A stretch of DNA of 23,598 nucleotides from an uncultured Porphyromonadaceae bacterium (lineage in GTDB: Bacteria; Bacteroidota; Bacteroidia; Bacteroidales; Muribaculaceae), in contig UREH01000015.1 of assembly GCA_900546835.1 (NCBI GenBank), positions 1 through 23,598 of the forward strand, written 5' to 3'. A program made the translations under genes and the position numbers. Below the pieces are notes generated by a model. The model was not told the origin of the DNA. It was given only the letters and a program-made list of their open reading frames with translations, and did no database searches. Shown piece after piece: positions 7,090-13,984 of this stretch (positions are counted from its first letter, which is position 1; each line of letters opens with the position of its first letter).

Positions 7090-7137
7090 AAAATGTTTAG
7101 TTTATGCGTGTAAAAACTAAACATTTTAGTGTCTTTG
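7090..7137 (+). promoter_or_regulatory. Palindromic operator and promoter of the AbiE-type locus
   Basis: AAAATGTTTAGTTT (7090-7103) and AAACTAAACATTTT (7114-7127) are perfect 14-bp inverted arms around a 10-base spacer. TGTCTTTG (7130-7137), one base off the TAnnTTTG -7 box, follows at once, so a dimer bound to the arms would cover the -33 region. The likely transcript start is near 7144 and the start codon is at 7157. AbiEi antitoxins of characterised type IV systems bind inverted repeats in their own promoter, so this is probably the autoregulatory site. Confidence 0.6.
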
Positions 7138-7156
7138 CGGTGTTATATTCTCTGAC

Positions 7157-7882
7157 ATGGTAGCAGCAAAAGTAATAGAGCAGCGGGTGATGACCATTCC
7201 GGAAGATAAGGTATTCACCATCAATGATCTGCAATTCCCTTCGGAATGGTGGGTCAATATTAGCGTGAAACTTGGTCGCATGGTGACTGAGGGGGTGTTA
7301 CGCAAAATAGGCAAAGGAAGATTTTATCGTCCGCGCCAATCCATCTTTGGGGAATTACCTCCCAAGGAAGCTGAGATTGTAAAAGATTTGCTTGAAAAAG
7401 ACGGAAAGAGAATCGGATATATTACCGGTTATTCCATCTGGAATCAGATGGGATTGACGACACAGATTTCCGGAATTATTCAGATAGGGACAAATGGCAC
7501 TAAAAGAAACTTGACGAGAGGTGATTATAAAGTCAAATTCATCAAGCAGCCAAATGAAATAACAGACGACAATATCAAATATCTGATTGTACTCGACGCG
7601 ATAAGCCATATCGGGAAGATCCCGGATACAACAATCACGGATTCAGTTGAGAGACTGACGATGATAATCGAGAAATTCAAGAAGGAGGAGATTGAGATAA
7701 TGGTTTCTCTTGCAGCGGCCTATCCGGCGCGGCTTCGTGCCTTATTGGGTGCTATGCTTGAAAACATGGGATACAACAAGGAAACAGAGGTATTATTCCA
7801 ATCATTAAATCCGCTCACAACCTACAGTTTTCCGGGGCTGGCAGAATCAATGTCCAACTCTCATAAATGGAATATCAAATGA
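7157..7882 (+). CDS. AbiEi-like antitoxin (DUF6088 family)
   Basis: This 241-residue protein has an N-terminal winged helix-turn-helix (about residues 1-60, including LGRMVTEGVLRKIGKGRFYRP), followed by a helical and mixed domain with GYITGYSIWNQMGLTTQI and an NIKYLIVLDAISHIGKI segment. This layout matches the DUF6088/AbiEi proteins of Bacteroidota. In AbiE type IV systems the antitoxin represses its own promoter and counters a nucleotidyltransferase toxin without binding it directly. The gene looks intact and overlaps the next start as ATGA, the usual AbiE arrangement. The partner toxin is truncated, so today it may act only as a DNA-binding protein. A palindromic operator lies just upstream. 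Confidence 0.8.
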   Translation: MVAAKVIEQRVMTIPEDKVFTINDLQFPSEWWVNISVKLGRMVTEGVLRKIGKGRFYRPRQSIFGELPPKEAEIVKDLLEKDGKRIGYITGYSIWNQMGLTTQISGIIQIGTNGTKRNLTRGDYKVKFIKQPNEITDDNIKYLIVLDAISHIGKIPDTTITDSVERLTMIIEKFKKEEIEIMVSLAAAYPARLRALLGAMLENMGYNKETEVLFQSLNPLTTYSFPGLAESMSNSHKWNIK

Positions 7883-8097
7883 AACTTCACGAAGATAAGG
7901 AACAATTTGAGGCAGCGATACGAATCACTGCCAGCATGTTGGATATAAAGATCAAATTTGTAGAAAAGGATTATTGGATATGCCAGGTATTGCAACGCCT
8001 GTCTCGGCTTTCATGCGTGGATAGAGCCGTGTGGAAAGGTGGAACATCGCTTACAAAAGGATACTCCAAAAGAAATGCAGACATTGCGGTAGAATAA
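7879..8097 (+). pseudogene. Truncated AbiEii-type nucleotidyltransferase toxin
   Basis: From the ATG at 7879 (overlapping the antitoxin stop as ATGA) the frame reads MKLHEDKEQFEAAIRITA, then KFVEKDYWICQVLQRLS and VWKGGTSLTKGY. This is the N-terminal part of the AbiEii/AbiGii nucleotidyltransferase family, including the nucleotide-binding GGTSLTK. It stops after about 72 residues, whereas full toxins are roughly 250-300. The catalytic acidic residues that normally follow in the SEDIDL segment are absent, although the last residues (NADIAVE) faintly recall it. The missing part coincides with the start of the hipBA promoter region. The remnant is almost certainly inactive as a transferase. Confidence 0.75.
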
Positions 8098-8110
8098 CAA
8101 GACATTATGG

Positions 8111-8152
8111 TTGTAATAACATCTATAATTGCTATATTTGCAGTCTAATAGC
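8111..8152 (+). promoter_or_regulatory. hipBA promoter with possible operator
   Basis: TTG at 8111-8113 and TATATTTG at 8133-8140 are separated by 19 bases, a full Bacteroidota promoter. GCTAT (8131-8135) and ATAGC (8148-8152) form a short inverted repeat over the -7 box and transcript start, which would suit autorepression by the HipB protein. The expected transcript start is near 8147, with the ATG at 8169. Confidence 0.65.
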
Positions 8153-8168
8153 TCATAATACAACTATC

Positions 8169-8525
8169 ATGGAGAATATATATATGCTCTCGGACGATGA
8201 AATATGCCGTCGTATAGGTGCAAAAGTAAAGCGACTGAGATTGCGACAGGACTTCACACAGATGTCGCTTGCGGAAGAGTCGCAAGTATCGGTATCTACC
8301 TTAAAAAAAATCGAAGGTGGGACGATAAGCTCGTTTGATGCCCTTATGCGTGTGCTTCGCATTTTGGGAGAGCTGGAGAAATTGACCCCGTTGATTGAAG
8401 AAGATGAGTTAAGCCCTAATGAATATTTTGAGTTGGTGGAGAGTGCGAAAAAGAAACAACGCAAACGCGCCTCATCAAAGAAACACGACAACATAATTAA
8501 AGACAAGGAGGAATCGGAATGGTAG
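8169..8525 (+). CDS. HipB-like helix-turn-helix antitoxin/repressor
   Basis: This 118-residue protein has an XRE-type helix-turn-helix at about residues 8-65 (IGAKVKRLRLRQDFTQMSLA, then VSVSTLKKIEGG) and a lysine-rich, probably flexible C-terminal tail. HipB antitoxins bind the operator and neutralise the HipA kinase. The frame is open upstream to 8031, but those residues overlap the toxin remnant in another frame and lie before the promoter. The ATG at 8169 (MENIYML) is therefore the start. The stop overlaps the hipA start by 7 bases, as expected for a coupled pair. Confidence 0.85.
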   Translation: MENIYMLSDDEICRRIGAKVKRLRLRQDFTQMSLAEESQVSVSTLKKIEGGTISSFDALMRVLRILGELEKLTPLIEEDELSPNEYFELVESAKKKQRKRASSKKHDNIIKDKEESEW

Positions 8526-9799
8526 ATATAGCACGGGTAATTCTATACGGAAAGCCGATGGGCACCATCCGCTGGGATAAAAACCGTAACATAACCCAAT
8601 TTGAATATGCCGACAGTTTTGTCAGAGGTGGACTTGAGCCTTCGCCTATACTGATGCCAGTGCGTGCGGGAAGAATATATTCTTTCTCCGACATAGGACG
8701 GGAGACTTTCAAAGGATTGCCCGGACTGATTGCGGACTCCCTGCCTGATACATACGGACGAGCCTTATTTGACCGGTGGCTTGCCCTTACAGGCCGAAGC
8801 AGCGGAAATGCCGTCGAGACACTGTGTTTTCTCGGGAAACGATGTATGGGGGCTTTGGAGTTTGAACCGGCTATGGATGCTCCATACGGCAAGGATGTAC
8901 ATATCGAACTTGACTCATTGGTTGAAGTGGCAAGTGAAGCTCTGGCCGAAAAGGAAGAATTCGGAGCCAATCTTGAAGCCGATAAGAAAGCCGCAATCGC
9001 CGAGATTGTTCGACTCGGGACATCGGCGGGAGGTCAACGGGCCAAAGCCATCATCGCTTATAATGATAAAACCGGAGAAGTTCGATCGGGCCAGATTGAC
9101 GCGCCTGATGGATTCGGCTATTATCTTATAAAACTTGACGGGGTAACCGCAGAAGCGGGTTTCCGGGAGACGCAGAATTTCGGGAGACTGGAATATTCCT
9201 TTTCGCGCCTTGTGAGAAGCTGCGGAATAGAGATGAGCGAATGCCGACTCATAGAGGAAAACGGCAGGGCTCATTTCCTGACAAAAAGGTTTGACCGGAT
9301 CAATGGCGAGAAAATCCACATGCAGACATTGTGCGCAATAGCACACTATGATTATAGGATGCCACGCTCATTCTCATACGAACAGGCGTTCAACATTATG
9401 AGGGCATTGCGTCTCCCTTATTCACAGGCGCAGGAGATGTTCCGCCGCATGGTGTTCAATGTCGTGGTGAGGAATCAGGATGATCACACCAAGAACATTT
9501 CATTCCTTATGGACAGAACGGGCAAATGGAGGCTCTCCCCGGCTTATGATATGGGGTATGCCTATAATCCGGATGGAGGCTGGACTTCGCAGCATCAGAT
9601 GTCGATAAACGGAAAATTTGACAACATCACCCGTGGCGATCTCATGGAATGTGCCAGACGAAACAACATCAAGGATGCCGGTACAATCATTGACAATGTT
9701 ATAGAGCGTGCTTCCGAATGGCCGACAATTGCACGTGAGTGTGAAGTGCCGCAGAAGATGATTGATGCGATAGTTCCGGATATGCGTCTCTCAATTTGA
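8519..9799 (+). CDS. HipA-type serine/threonine kinase toxin
   Basis: This 426-residue protein is close in length to E. coli HipA (440). The N-terminal subdomain (about 1-110) has the HipA_N pattern, including FKGLPGLIADSLPDTYGRAL. The kinase core follows: the GTSAGGQRAK loop at 167-176, FLTKRFDR at 253-260, the catalytic loop RNQDDHTKN at 318-326 with Asp321 as the likely catalytic base, and the metal-binding LSPAYD with Asp344. E. coli HipA phosphorylates glutamyl-tRNA synthetase and induces dormancy. The substrate here is unknown. All key residues are present, so the gene should be active, and it is paired with the HTH gene upstream. Confidence 0.92.
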   Translation: MVDIARVILYGKPMGTIRWDKNRNITQFEYADSFVRGGLEPSPILMPVRAGRIYSFSDIGRETFKGLPGLIADSLPDTYGRALFDRWLALTGRSSGNAVETLCFLGKRCMGALEFEPAMDAPYGKDVHIELDSLVEVASEALAEKEEFGANLEADKKAAIAEIVRLGTSAGGQRAKAIIAYNDKTGEVRSGQIDAPDGFGYYLIKLDGVTAEAGFRETQNFGRLEYSFSRLVRSCGIEMSECRLIEENGRAHFLTKRFDRINGEKIHMQTLCAIAHYDYRMPRSFSYEQAFNIMRALRLPYSQAQEMFRRMVFNVVVRNQDDHTKNISFLMDRTGKWRLSPAYDMGYAYNPDGGWTSQHQMSINGKFDNITRGDLMECARRNNIKDAGTIIDNVIERASEWPTIARECEVPQKMIDAIVPDMRLSI

Positions 9800-10043
9800 C
9801 GACAATAAGCAGTAAGGATTGGGATATAGAGTATCGAGGAGGTATAAAACAATCATAAAATTCTCTAAAAAGAACCCTCGGACTTGACTATCAGCAGGAA
9901 AAACATTAACGTTGTAATTGAAAAGAACCGATAAAAGCCGGGCTGCAAGAGGCAGAACGGGGTTCGGAAAATTAGGTTGCAAATTAGTGGCACGGCAAAA
10001 TTACGGTTTTGCAAGTTGCTGATATATGCGCATTTGGAGCGTT
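9800..10043. other. Spacer after hipA with no supported gene
   Basis: About 240 AT-rich bases follow the hipA stop. I see no ORF of substance and no intrinsic terminator. The word GCAAGTTGC (10012-10020) recurs, in inverse orientation, beside the tRNA-Ser boundary near 18790, which may be a shared integration-associated motif or chance. Confidence 0.4.
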
Positions 10044-10065
10044 GGGTACAAGTCCCTCCAGCTCC
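10044..10065 (+). repeat. Degraded ssrA 3'-end copy, candidate right attachment site
   Basis: The 22 bases match the tmRNA T-arm and acceptor (6407-6428) at 18 positions on the same strand, with the T loop and acceptor in register. A further TTTGGA match lies upstream if a 2-base gap is allowed. Such a displaced copy is expected when an element integrates at a tRNA or tmRNA 3' end. A fragment of another tRNA with a similar acceptor is the alternative. Confidence 0.4.
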
Positions 10066-10088
10066 CCCCAACTATCCCATCCAACCGA

Positions 10089-10117
10089 CTGGCTTTCAGC
10101 CCTCCGCTGAAAGCCAG
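10089..10117. terminator. Strong hairpin, possible terminator
   Basis: CTGGCTTTCAG (10089-10099) pairs perfectly with CTGAAAGCCAG (10107-10117) around a 7-base loop. A weak T-rich stretch (CTATTTTATC) follows after a few bases on the plus strand. It may end transcription from the island or be an intergenic palindrome. Confidence 0.45.
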
Positions 10118-10472
10118 CCGCTATTTTATCCCCATCCCGTACTTACGGATTAATCAGAATTTCGGGTTGAACCCGGAATCGGATGCTTTTTTACTTCAGT
10201 TTATTCCCGACACCGACGATCGATATTCAGGAGCAGCCCGGGAGTATGGTTGAATTATGGGCAACTGAACATCCGCGCTGTTGAAACGTTGATGTTGTTA
10301 AGGTCGGGAGCATGAGCTGGTCGGCCTTACTGTGTAATTATCTTTGGTTATGATAAACCTGTTGACTATTTTTTTAAACTCAATGATTGGCCATCAGGCT
10401 GTAGGGATAGCCAACACGTATATCGTCACCTTATTTTATTTGGAAAAGCTGATGTTATTTTAATCCGGTATT
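10118..10472 (+). promoter_or_regulatory. Long upstream region of the acylase-type gene, with candidate -7 box
   Basis: This stretch of about 350 bases has no supported gene. TATCTTTG at 10339-10346 matches the -7 consensus on the plus strand and would give a leader of about 120 bases to the ATG at 10473. A small dyad (CGGGTTGAACCCG, 10163-10175) with a T-run some 10 bases later could be a weak terminator. A 37-codon frame from 10350 has no support. Confidence 0.35.
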
Positions 10473-11528
10473 ATGAATATGGCAGCATGGAGTAGAAGAA
10501 TTGCAATCGCTTGTTGTATTGCCGCATGTGGCGGCGTGTGGTTCACGGCCGACGGCTGTACGCGTGCGGTGTATCTCGGTCCGGACGATATGGTCGTAAC
10601 CGGACGTACGATGGACTGGAAAGAAGATCCTCAGTCCAACATATATGTTTTCCCGAGGGGGATTGAACGCCGCGGTGGGTTGACAGACAATTCCGTGAAA
10701 TGGAAGTCAGTGTATGGCAGCGTGGTGACAGCGGGATATGATATAGGCGTCTGCGACGGTATTAATGAGCGCGGTCTGGTGGCAAATCTGCTGTTTCTGG
10801 CAGAATCGGATTATCACCGTCCCGGCGATACGCGGCCCGTTATGGGGCTGAGCATCTGGACGCAATATGTACTCGACAATTTCGCTACCGTCGACGAGGC
10901 TGTGGCCGAACTGGGCAAGGAGACGTTTCGCATCGATGATCCGGATCTACCCAATGGGGCTAAGTCGACGCTACATCTGTCCATTTCCGACTCGACCGGC
11001 AACAGCGCGATTTTTGAATACATCGACGGTAGCCTCGTGATACATCATGGGCGCGACTGTCAGGTGATGACGAATTCACCTTCGTACGACCGTCAGCAGA
11101 CCCTCGACGACTACTGGAATCAGATCGGTGGGCTTGTGATGCTTCCGGGAACCAACCGTGCGTCCGACCGCTTTGTCCGCGCCTCGTTCTACATCAATGC
11201 GCTGCCTCAGACGGCAGACTACCGGCAGGCCGTGGCAGGGGTTTTCAGTGTGATGCGCAATGTGTCGGTGCCGCTCGGGATTTCAATACCTTCGCAGCCG
11301 AATATCGCATCCACCCGATGGCGCACGGTGGCCGACCAGAAGAATCTGGTATATTATTTTGAGTCGACTCTGAGTCCCGACATTTTCTGGATAGATCTCA
11401 AGAAGCTTGACTTCAGTCCCGGCGGGGCTGTCAGGAAACTCAATCTGACCGGTGGCGAGATATACGCCGGCGATGCGGCCGCCAGCATGCAGCCTTCAGG
11501 GCCGCTCCGGTTTCTGTTCGGAATATAA
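10473..11528 (+). CDS. Secreted choloylglycine hydrolase / penicillin V acylase family enzyme
   Basis: This 351-residue Ntn-hydrolase acts on linear amide bonds (bile-salt conjugates, penicillin V or N-acyl signals in known members). A signal peptide spans about residues 1-28 and ends just before CTRAVYLG. Cys29 is therefore the expected N-terminal nucleophile once the leader is removed. Other conserved positions are present: GRTMDW with Arg45 and Asp48, GINERGL at 96-102, Asn201 in MTNSP, and NRASDRF with Arg233. The predicted location is the periplasm or outside, as in other Bacteroidota bile salt hydrolases. Bile-salt activity is plausible for a gut organism but the sequence does not settle the substrate. 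A second ATG lies two codons in, and a terminator follows. Confidence 0.88.
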   Translation: MNMAAWSRRIAIACCIAACGGVWFTADGCTRAVYLGPDDMVVTGRTMDWKEDPQSNIYVFPRGIERRGGLTDNSVKWKSVYGSVVTAGYDIGVCDGINERGLVANLLFLAESDYHRPGDTRPVMGLSIWTQYVLDNFATVDEAVAELGKETFRIDDPDLPNGAKSTLHLSISDSTGNSAIFEYIDGSLVIHHGRDCQVMTNSPSYDRQQTLDDYWNQIGGLVMLPGTNRASDRFVRASFYINALPQTADYRQAVAGVFSVMRNVSVPLGISIPSQPNIASTRWRTVADQKNLVYYFESTLSPDIFWIDLKKLDFSPGGAVRKLNLTGGEIYAGDAAASMQPSGPLRFLFGI

Positions 11529-11587
11529 CTGTTTGCACGGTGCCGGCTCTGCGGATTACACGCGCTCCGTCGGTAAGTCCGAAGTCG

Positions 11588-11625
11588 AAAATCCCGATGT
11601 TCTCGTTGATGTAGTCGGGATTTTT
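11588..11625 (+). terminator. Intrinsic terminator after the acylase-type gene
   Basis: AAAATCCCGA (11588-11597) pairs with TCGGGATTTT (11615-11624) and the stem runs straight into a T-run. It is about 60 bases after the stop codon at 11528. Confidence 0.7.
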
Positions 11626-11695
11626 CTTTGACAGGCAGCCGCTTTTAGACTGATATTTTCATTACGCGATTCCCGGTTAAGTGGGAAATAATAAG

Positions 11696-11703
11696 TAGCT
11701 TTG
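11696..11703 (+). promoter_or_regulatory. Candidate -7 box of the yjbQ-type gene
   Basis: TAGCTTTG matches TAnnTTTG and lies 101 bases upstream of the start codon. No -33 element is obvious. Confidence 0.4.
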
Positions 11704-11804
11704 CTGCATTTACAAACTCAGAATATTTTCAGCCTGTAGACCGGCAATGTGCGAGAAATAAAGACAGGCCTCAGTATTACTCAGAAAAATTGTAATCAAC
11801 CGAG

Positions 11805-12218
11805 ATGATACAGCAGATAGAATTCAGGATGCCGCCAATGAGGCGCGGCTGCCATCTTATAACGGGCGAAATCGTCCGTCGGCTTTCCGGTCGGCTTCCC
11901 CAATCCGGACTGCTGAACATTTTTGTGAAGCACACTTCCTGTGGTCTGACAATCAACGAGAATGCTGATCCGGACGTACGCACCGATATGAACAGGATTC
12001 TCGACCATATCGTGCCGGAGAACGAGCCGTACTACACTCATACGATGGAGGGCGCCGACGATATGCCGGCTCATGCAAAATCTTCATTAATGGGCGTTTC
12101 GCTGACGGTTCCCATCACCAATGGCCGATTGAATCTCGGAACATGGCAGGGTATCTATCTTTGCGAATTCCGCGATTACGGCGGTTCGCGCTCTATCGTC
12201 CTTACCATCTATAGCTGA
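11805..12218 (+). CDS. YjbQ family protein (UPF0047)
   Basis: This 137-residue protein is the normal length for the family. The hallmark [20 protein letters not shown] (His43 with the HTSxxLxxNExxDPxV pattern) is followed by [13 protein letters not shown] with His90, and then [13 protein letters not shown] near the C-terminus. The conserved His and acidic residues form a putative metal or phosphate site. Some members show weak thiamine-phosphate synthase activity in genetic tests, but the true function is unsettled. The gene stands alone between a terminator and a debris region. Confidence 0.9.
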   Translation: MIQQIEFRMPPMRRGCHLITGEIVRRLSGRLPQSGLLNIFVKHTSCGLTINENADPDVRTDMNRILDHIVPENEPYYTHTMEGADDMPAHAKSSLMGVSLTVPITNGRLNLGTWQGIYLCEFRDYGGSRSIVLTIYS

Positions 12219-12336
12219 CAGAAAATATTCGTCAGGGAGTTGCCAAATACCTACGATGTTGGCGAAATCTGGGCTTCGCTACCAAAGCGATGCGCGATGG
12301 CGACCCCTCAGGGTCCTCATCCTGCTTGCTTTATGA

Positions 12337-12483
12337 AAACAGGCATTGCCTGTCATAAGCAATCAGCGCATGAATGAATATCTCAAAGAGCTTGCAAGAC
12401 TCGCTGAGATAAACGAGCCTATAAGGACACGAATATTTCTCGCTGGCTCATATCAACCATATCCACAAGTTATTTGTATGTGA
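12337..12483 (+). pseudogene. Fragment of a tyrosine-type integrase
   Basis: A 48-codon frame between stops contains ALPVISNQRMNEYLKELA followed by RLAEINEPI. This is the segment found just before the catalytic HxxR block in Bacteroidota tyrosine integrases (typically PVLSNQKMNxYLKEIA). The HxxR and Tyr motifs that should follow are missing, replaced by unrelated sequence, and no upstream catalytic domain is in frame. It overlaps a hairpin (GCTTTATG to CATAAGC, about 12329-12360). It is a relic of a mobile element, with no sign of function. Confidence 0.65.
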
Positions 12484-12787
12484 CCAATTTCACAGCATAG
12501 AGCCACATAATCTATACGCCATCTTGAATCTGAAAGAATGTAATTCCAGACTTAAAATCAGAGATAAGAAGAATCGGGTCTATTACTTCATTCACTATAT
12601 CGGTGAACGAGTGCAGGAGAATCTACGCAAAGAGTGGAAATCGGCAATGTGCCGACATCTCTCCATTCCGGCAAGCACCCATAACTCCAAATACATGGAA
12701 TCGGCAGTGAGCGAATCAACAAGAGATTCAGAGAAAAGCTTTCTGAATTAGATGATGCTTTTGAAGAACTTGAACAAGCATCTTAAA
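12484..12787 (+). pseudogene. Frameshifted gene debris of unknown family
   Basis: A frame ending at 12751 includes ECNSRLKIRDKKNRVYYFIH and then VQENLRKEWKSAMCRHLS. A second frame picks up near 12707 with INKRFREKLSELDDAFEELE and ends at TAA 12785-12787. The two read like parts of one protein split by a frameshift, the second being a coiled-coil-like tail. I do not recognise the family. The location beside an integrase relic suggests remains of an accessory gene. Confidence 0.35.
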
Positions 12788-12796
12788 GAATAAATA

Positions 12797-12840
12797 ATCG
12801 GCAATAGAAGCTCATAAACAGCTGAAATGCCGATTGTTTT
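12797..12840 (+). terminator. Possible terminator ahead of the RhuM gene
   Basis: ATCGGCA and TGCCGAT form 7-bp arms around a long spacer with an inner AGCT/AGCT pairing, followed by TGTTTT. The structure lies just before the -7 box of the next gene, so it may end transcription from the debris region or act as an operator. Confidence 0.4.
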
Positions 12841-12843
12841 GCG

Positions 12844-12851
12844 TATCTTTG
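12844..12851 (+). promoter_or_regulatory. -7 box of the RhuM gene
   Basis: TATCTTTG is an exact TAnnTTTG match 18 bases before the ATG at 12870, giving a leader of about 12 bases. No -33 TTG is at the expected spacing. Confidence 0.6.
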
Positions 12852-12869
12852 CAATCTCAAAAGTGACAA

Positions 12870-13730
12870 ATGGATCCTAACAACGAAATAATATTATACC
12901 AACCCGATGCTTCGGTCAAACTTGAGGTCAGACTGGAAGATGAAACTGTATGGCTGACGCAACAGCAGATTGCCGACTTGTTTGGAGTAAAACAGCCGGC
13001 TATATCGAAGCATTTGAAAAATATTTTCGAGAGCGAAGAATTGGACGAAGCTTCAGTTCATTCCATTTTGGAATATACTGCCGCTGACGGAAAATTATAT
13101 AGAACGAAATTCTATAACTTAGACGCCATTCTCTCAGTAGGATACAGAGTTAATAGCAAGAATGCGACATTGTTCCGCCAATGGGCCAACCGAATACTGA
13201 AAGAATATCTCTTGCGGGGTTATAGCGTTAACCAGCTTTTACTACATATGGAGAGCCGCATTGATCATCGTTTGTCGGAACATGACAATCAGATTAGGGA
13301 GCTTTCGGGTAAAGTCGATTTCTTTCTCCGCACGTCATTGCCTCCGAAAGATGGAGTATTGTTTGACGGACAGATATTTGATGCTTATCGGTTCATATGC
13401 GACCTTGTAAAGTTGGCAAATAAACGGATTGTGCTGATTGACAACTACATTGATGAAACGGTGCTGACCTTGCTTGACAAGAGGCGCAGCGGTGTTTTAG
13501 CGACCATATACACCAAAAGAATAAACCGCCAGTTGCAACTTGACATAGAGCGCCATAACGACCAATATACCCCTATTGATGTAAGGACAGCTCCGAATAT
13601 TCACGATAGGTTTATGGTGATAGATGACACCTTATATCATATCGGCGCATCAATCAAAGACCTCGGATTAAAGCTGTTCGCATTTTCAAAAATGGAAACA
13701 TCGCCTTCGTTAATACTCGACAACCTTTGA
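12870..13730 (+). CDS. RhuM-family protein with HTH and PLD-like C-terminal region
   Basis: In this 286-residue protein the N-terminal half matches the virulence RhuM family: an HTH at about residues 27-55 (VWLTQQQIADLFGVKQPAIS), then SVHSILEYTAADGKLYRTKF and YNLDAILSVGYRVNS with FRQWANRILKEYL. The C-terminal half has IVLIDNYIDETVL and an IHDRFMVIDDTLYHIGASIK block with His245. This recalls the HxK-type site of phospholipase D-like proteins, but with Arg in the Lys position. RhuM proteins are common on mobile elements and the molecular role is unclear. It is larger than a bare RhuM domain because of this region. The short leader and own promoter suggest a stand-alone gene. Confidence 0.82.
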   Translation: MDPNNEIILYQPDASVKLEVRLEDETVWLTQQQIADLFGVKQPAISKHLKNIFESEELDEASVHSILEYTAADGKLYRTKFYNLDAILSVGYRVNSKNATLFRQWANRILKEYLLRGYSVNQLLLHMESRIDHRLSEHDNQIRELSGKVDFFLRTSLPPKDGVLFDGQIFDAYRFICDLVKLANKRIVLIDNYIDETVLTLLDKRRSGVLATIYTKRINRQLQLDIERHNDQYTPIDVRTAPNIHDRFMVIDDTLYHIGASIKDLGLKLFAFSKMETSPSLILDNL

Positions 13731-13740
13731 GGTCGCAATT

Positions 13741-13905
13741 TGCAGCTCCTTCGCCCAAAAGGGTCAGCCTCGCGTGCCAGAAGGGGTCAATCACACGCGC
13801 CTTTTCCACCTTACACCCAGCGAAGTCCAAGCCATAAAAAATATGTGGGCCGACCCGAACATCCCCGATGATGCTAAGCCCGGACTTCCAGAAGGAGACG
13901 AATAA
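13741..13905 (+). pseudogene. C-terminal fragment of an unrecognised protein
   Basis: A 54-codon frame without an ATG start runs to TAA at 13903-13905. It contains NHTRLFHLTPSEVQAIKNMW and ends DDAKPGLPEGDE. The sequence is protein-like rather than random, with a charged, proline-rich end, but I do not recognise it. It probably remains from a gene whose front part was lost, as in the debris region upstream. Confidence 0.3.
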
Positions 13906-13924
13906 ACGCCTCCATCATAATACA

Positions 13925-13956
13925 GGTAACCCCGACAAATCGCTGCCGGGGTTGCC
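13925..13956. terminator. Terminator between convergent units
   Basis: GGTAACCCCG (13925-13934) pairs with CGGGGTTGCC (13947-13956) with one mismatch around a 12-base loop. T-rich sequence (GTGTTTGTTTG) follows on the plus strand. It lies 29 bases after the stop of the minus-strand GLPGLI gene and just after the plus-strand debris, so it may serve both directions. Confidence 0.6.
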
Positions 13957-13984
13957 GTGTTTGTTTGTAGTATGATTAAGCTGT

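Larger units (their letters stand above)
6430..10065 (+). mobile_element. Candidate decayed island at the ssrA 3' end
   Basis: The segment starts at the 3' end of the tmRNA gene and ends at a degraded copy of that 3' end (10044-10065). Inside it the base composition is visibly AT-richer than the flanking core genes. The contents are typical of accessory DNA: short direct repeats like recombinase arm sites, palindromes, a broken AbiE toxin-antitoxin pair and a HipBA pair. Integrases that target ssrA are well known. No integrase gene or clear remnant of one was found in this segment, so the mobile nature is inferred from the boundary match and cargo. Confidence 0.45.

Noticed and set aside
7100..9850. 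Possibility of a retron, CRISPR array or diversity-generating element in the island
   Set aside because: No reverse transcriptase, cas gene, regularly spaced repeats or template/variable repeat pair is present.
10350..10463. 37-codon frame directly after a TATCTTTG box
   Set aside because: The ATG is 4 bases after the -7 box, before the expected transcript start, and the product has no recognisable features beyond hydrophobicity.
12217..12240. Weak resemblance of GACAGAAAATATTCG to the tRNA-Ser 3' end, as a left boundary of a second island
   Set aside because: The match is short and gapped, no better than chance, so the left limit of that possible island stays unknown.
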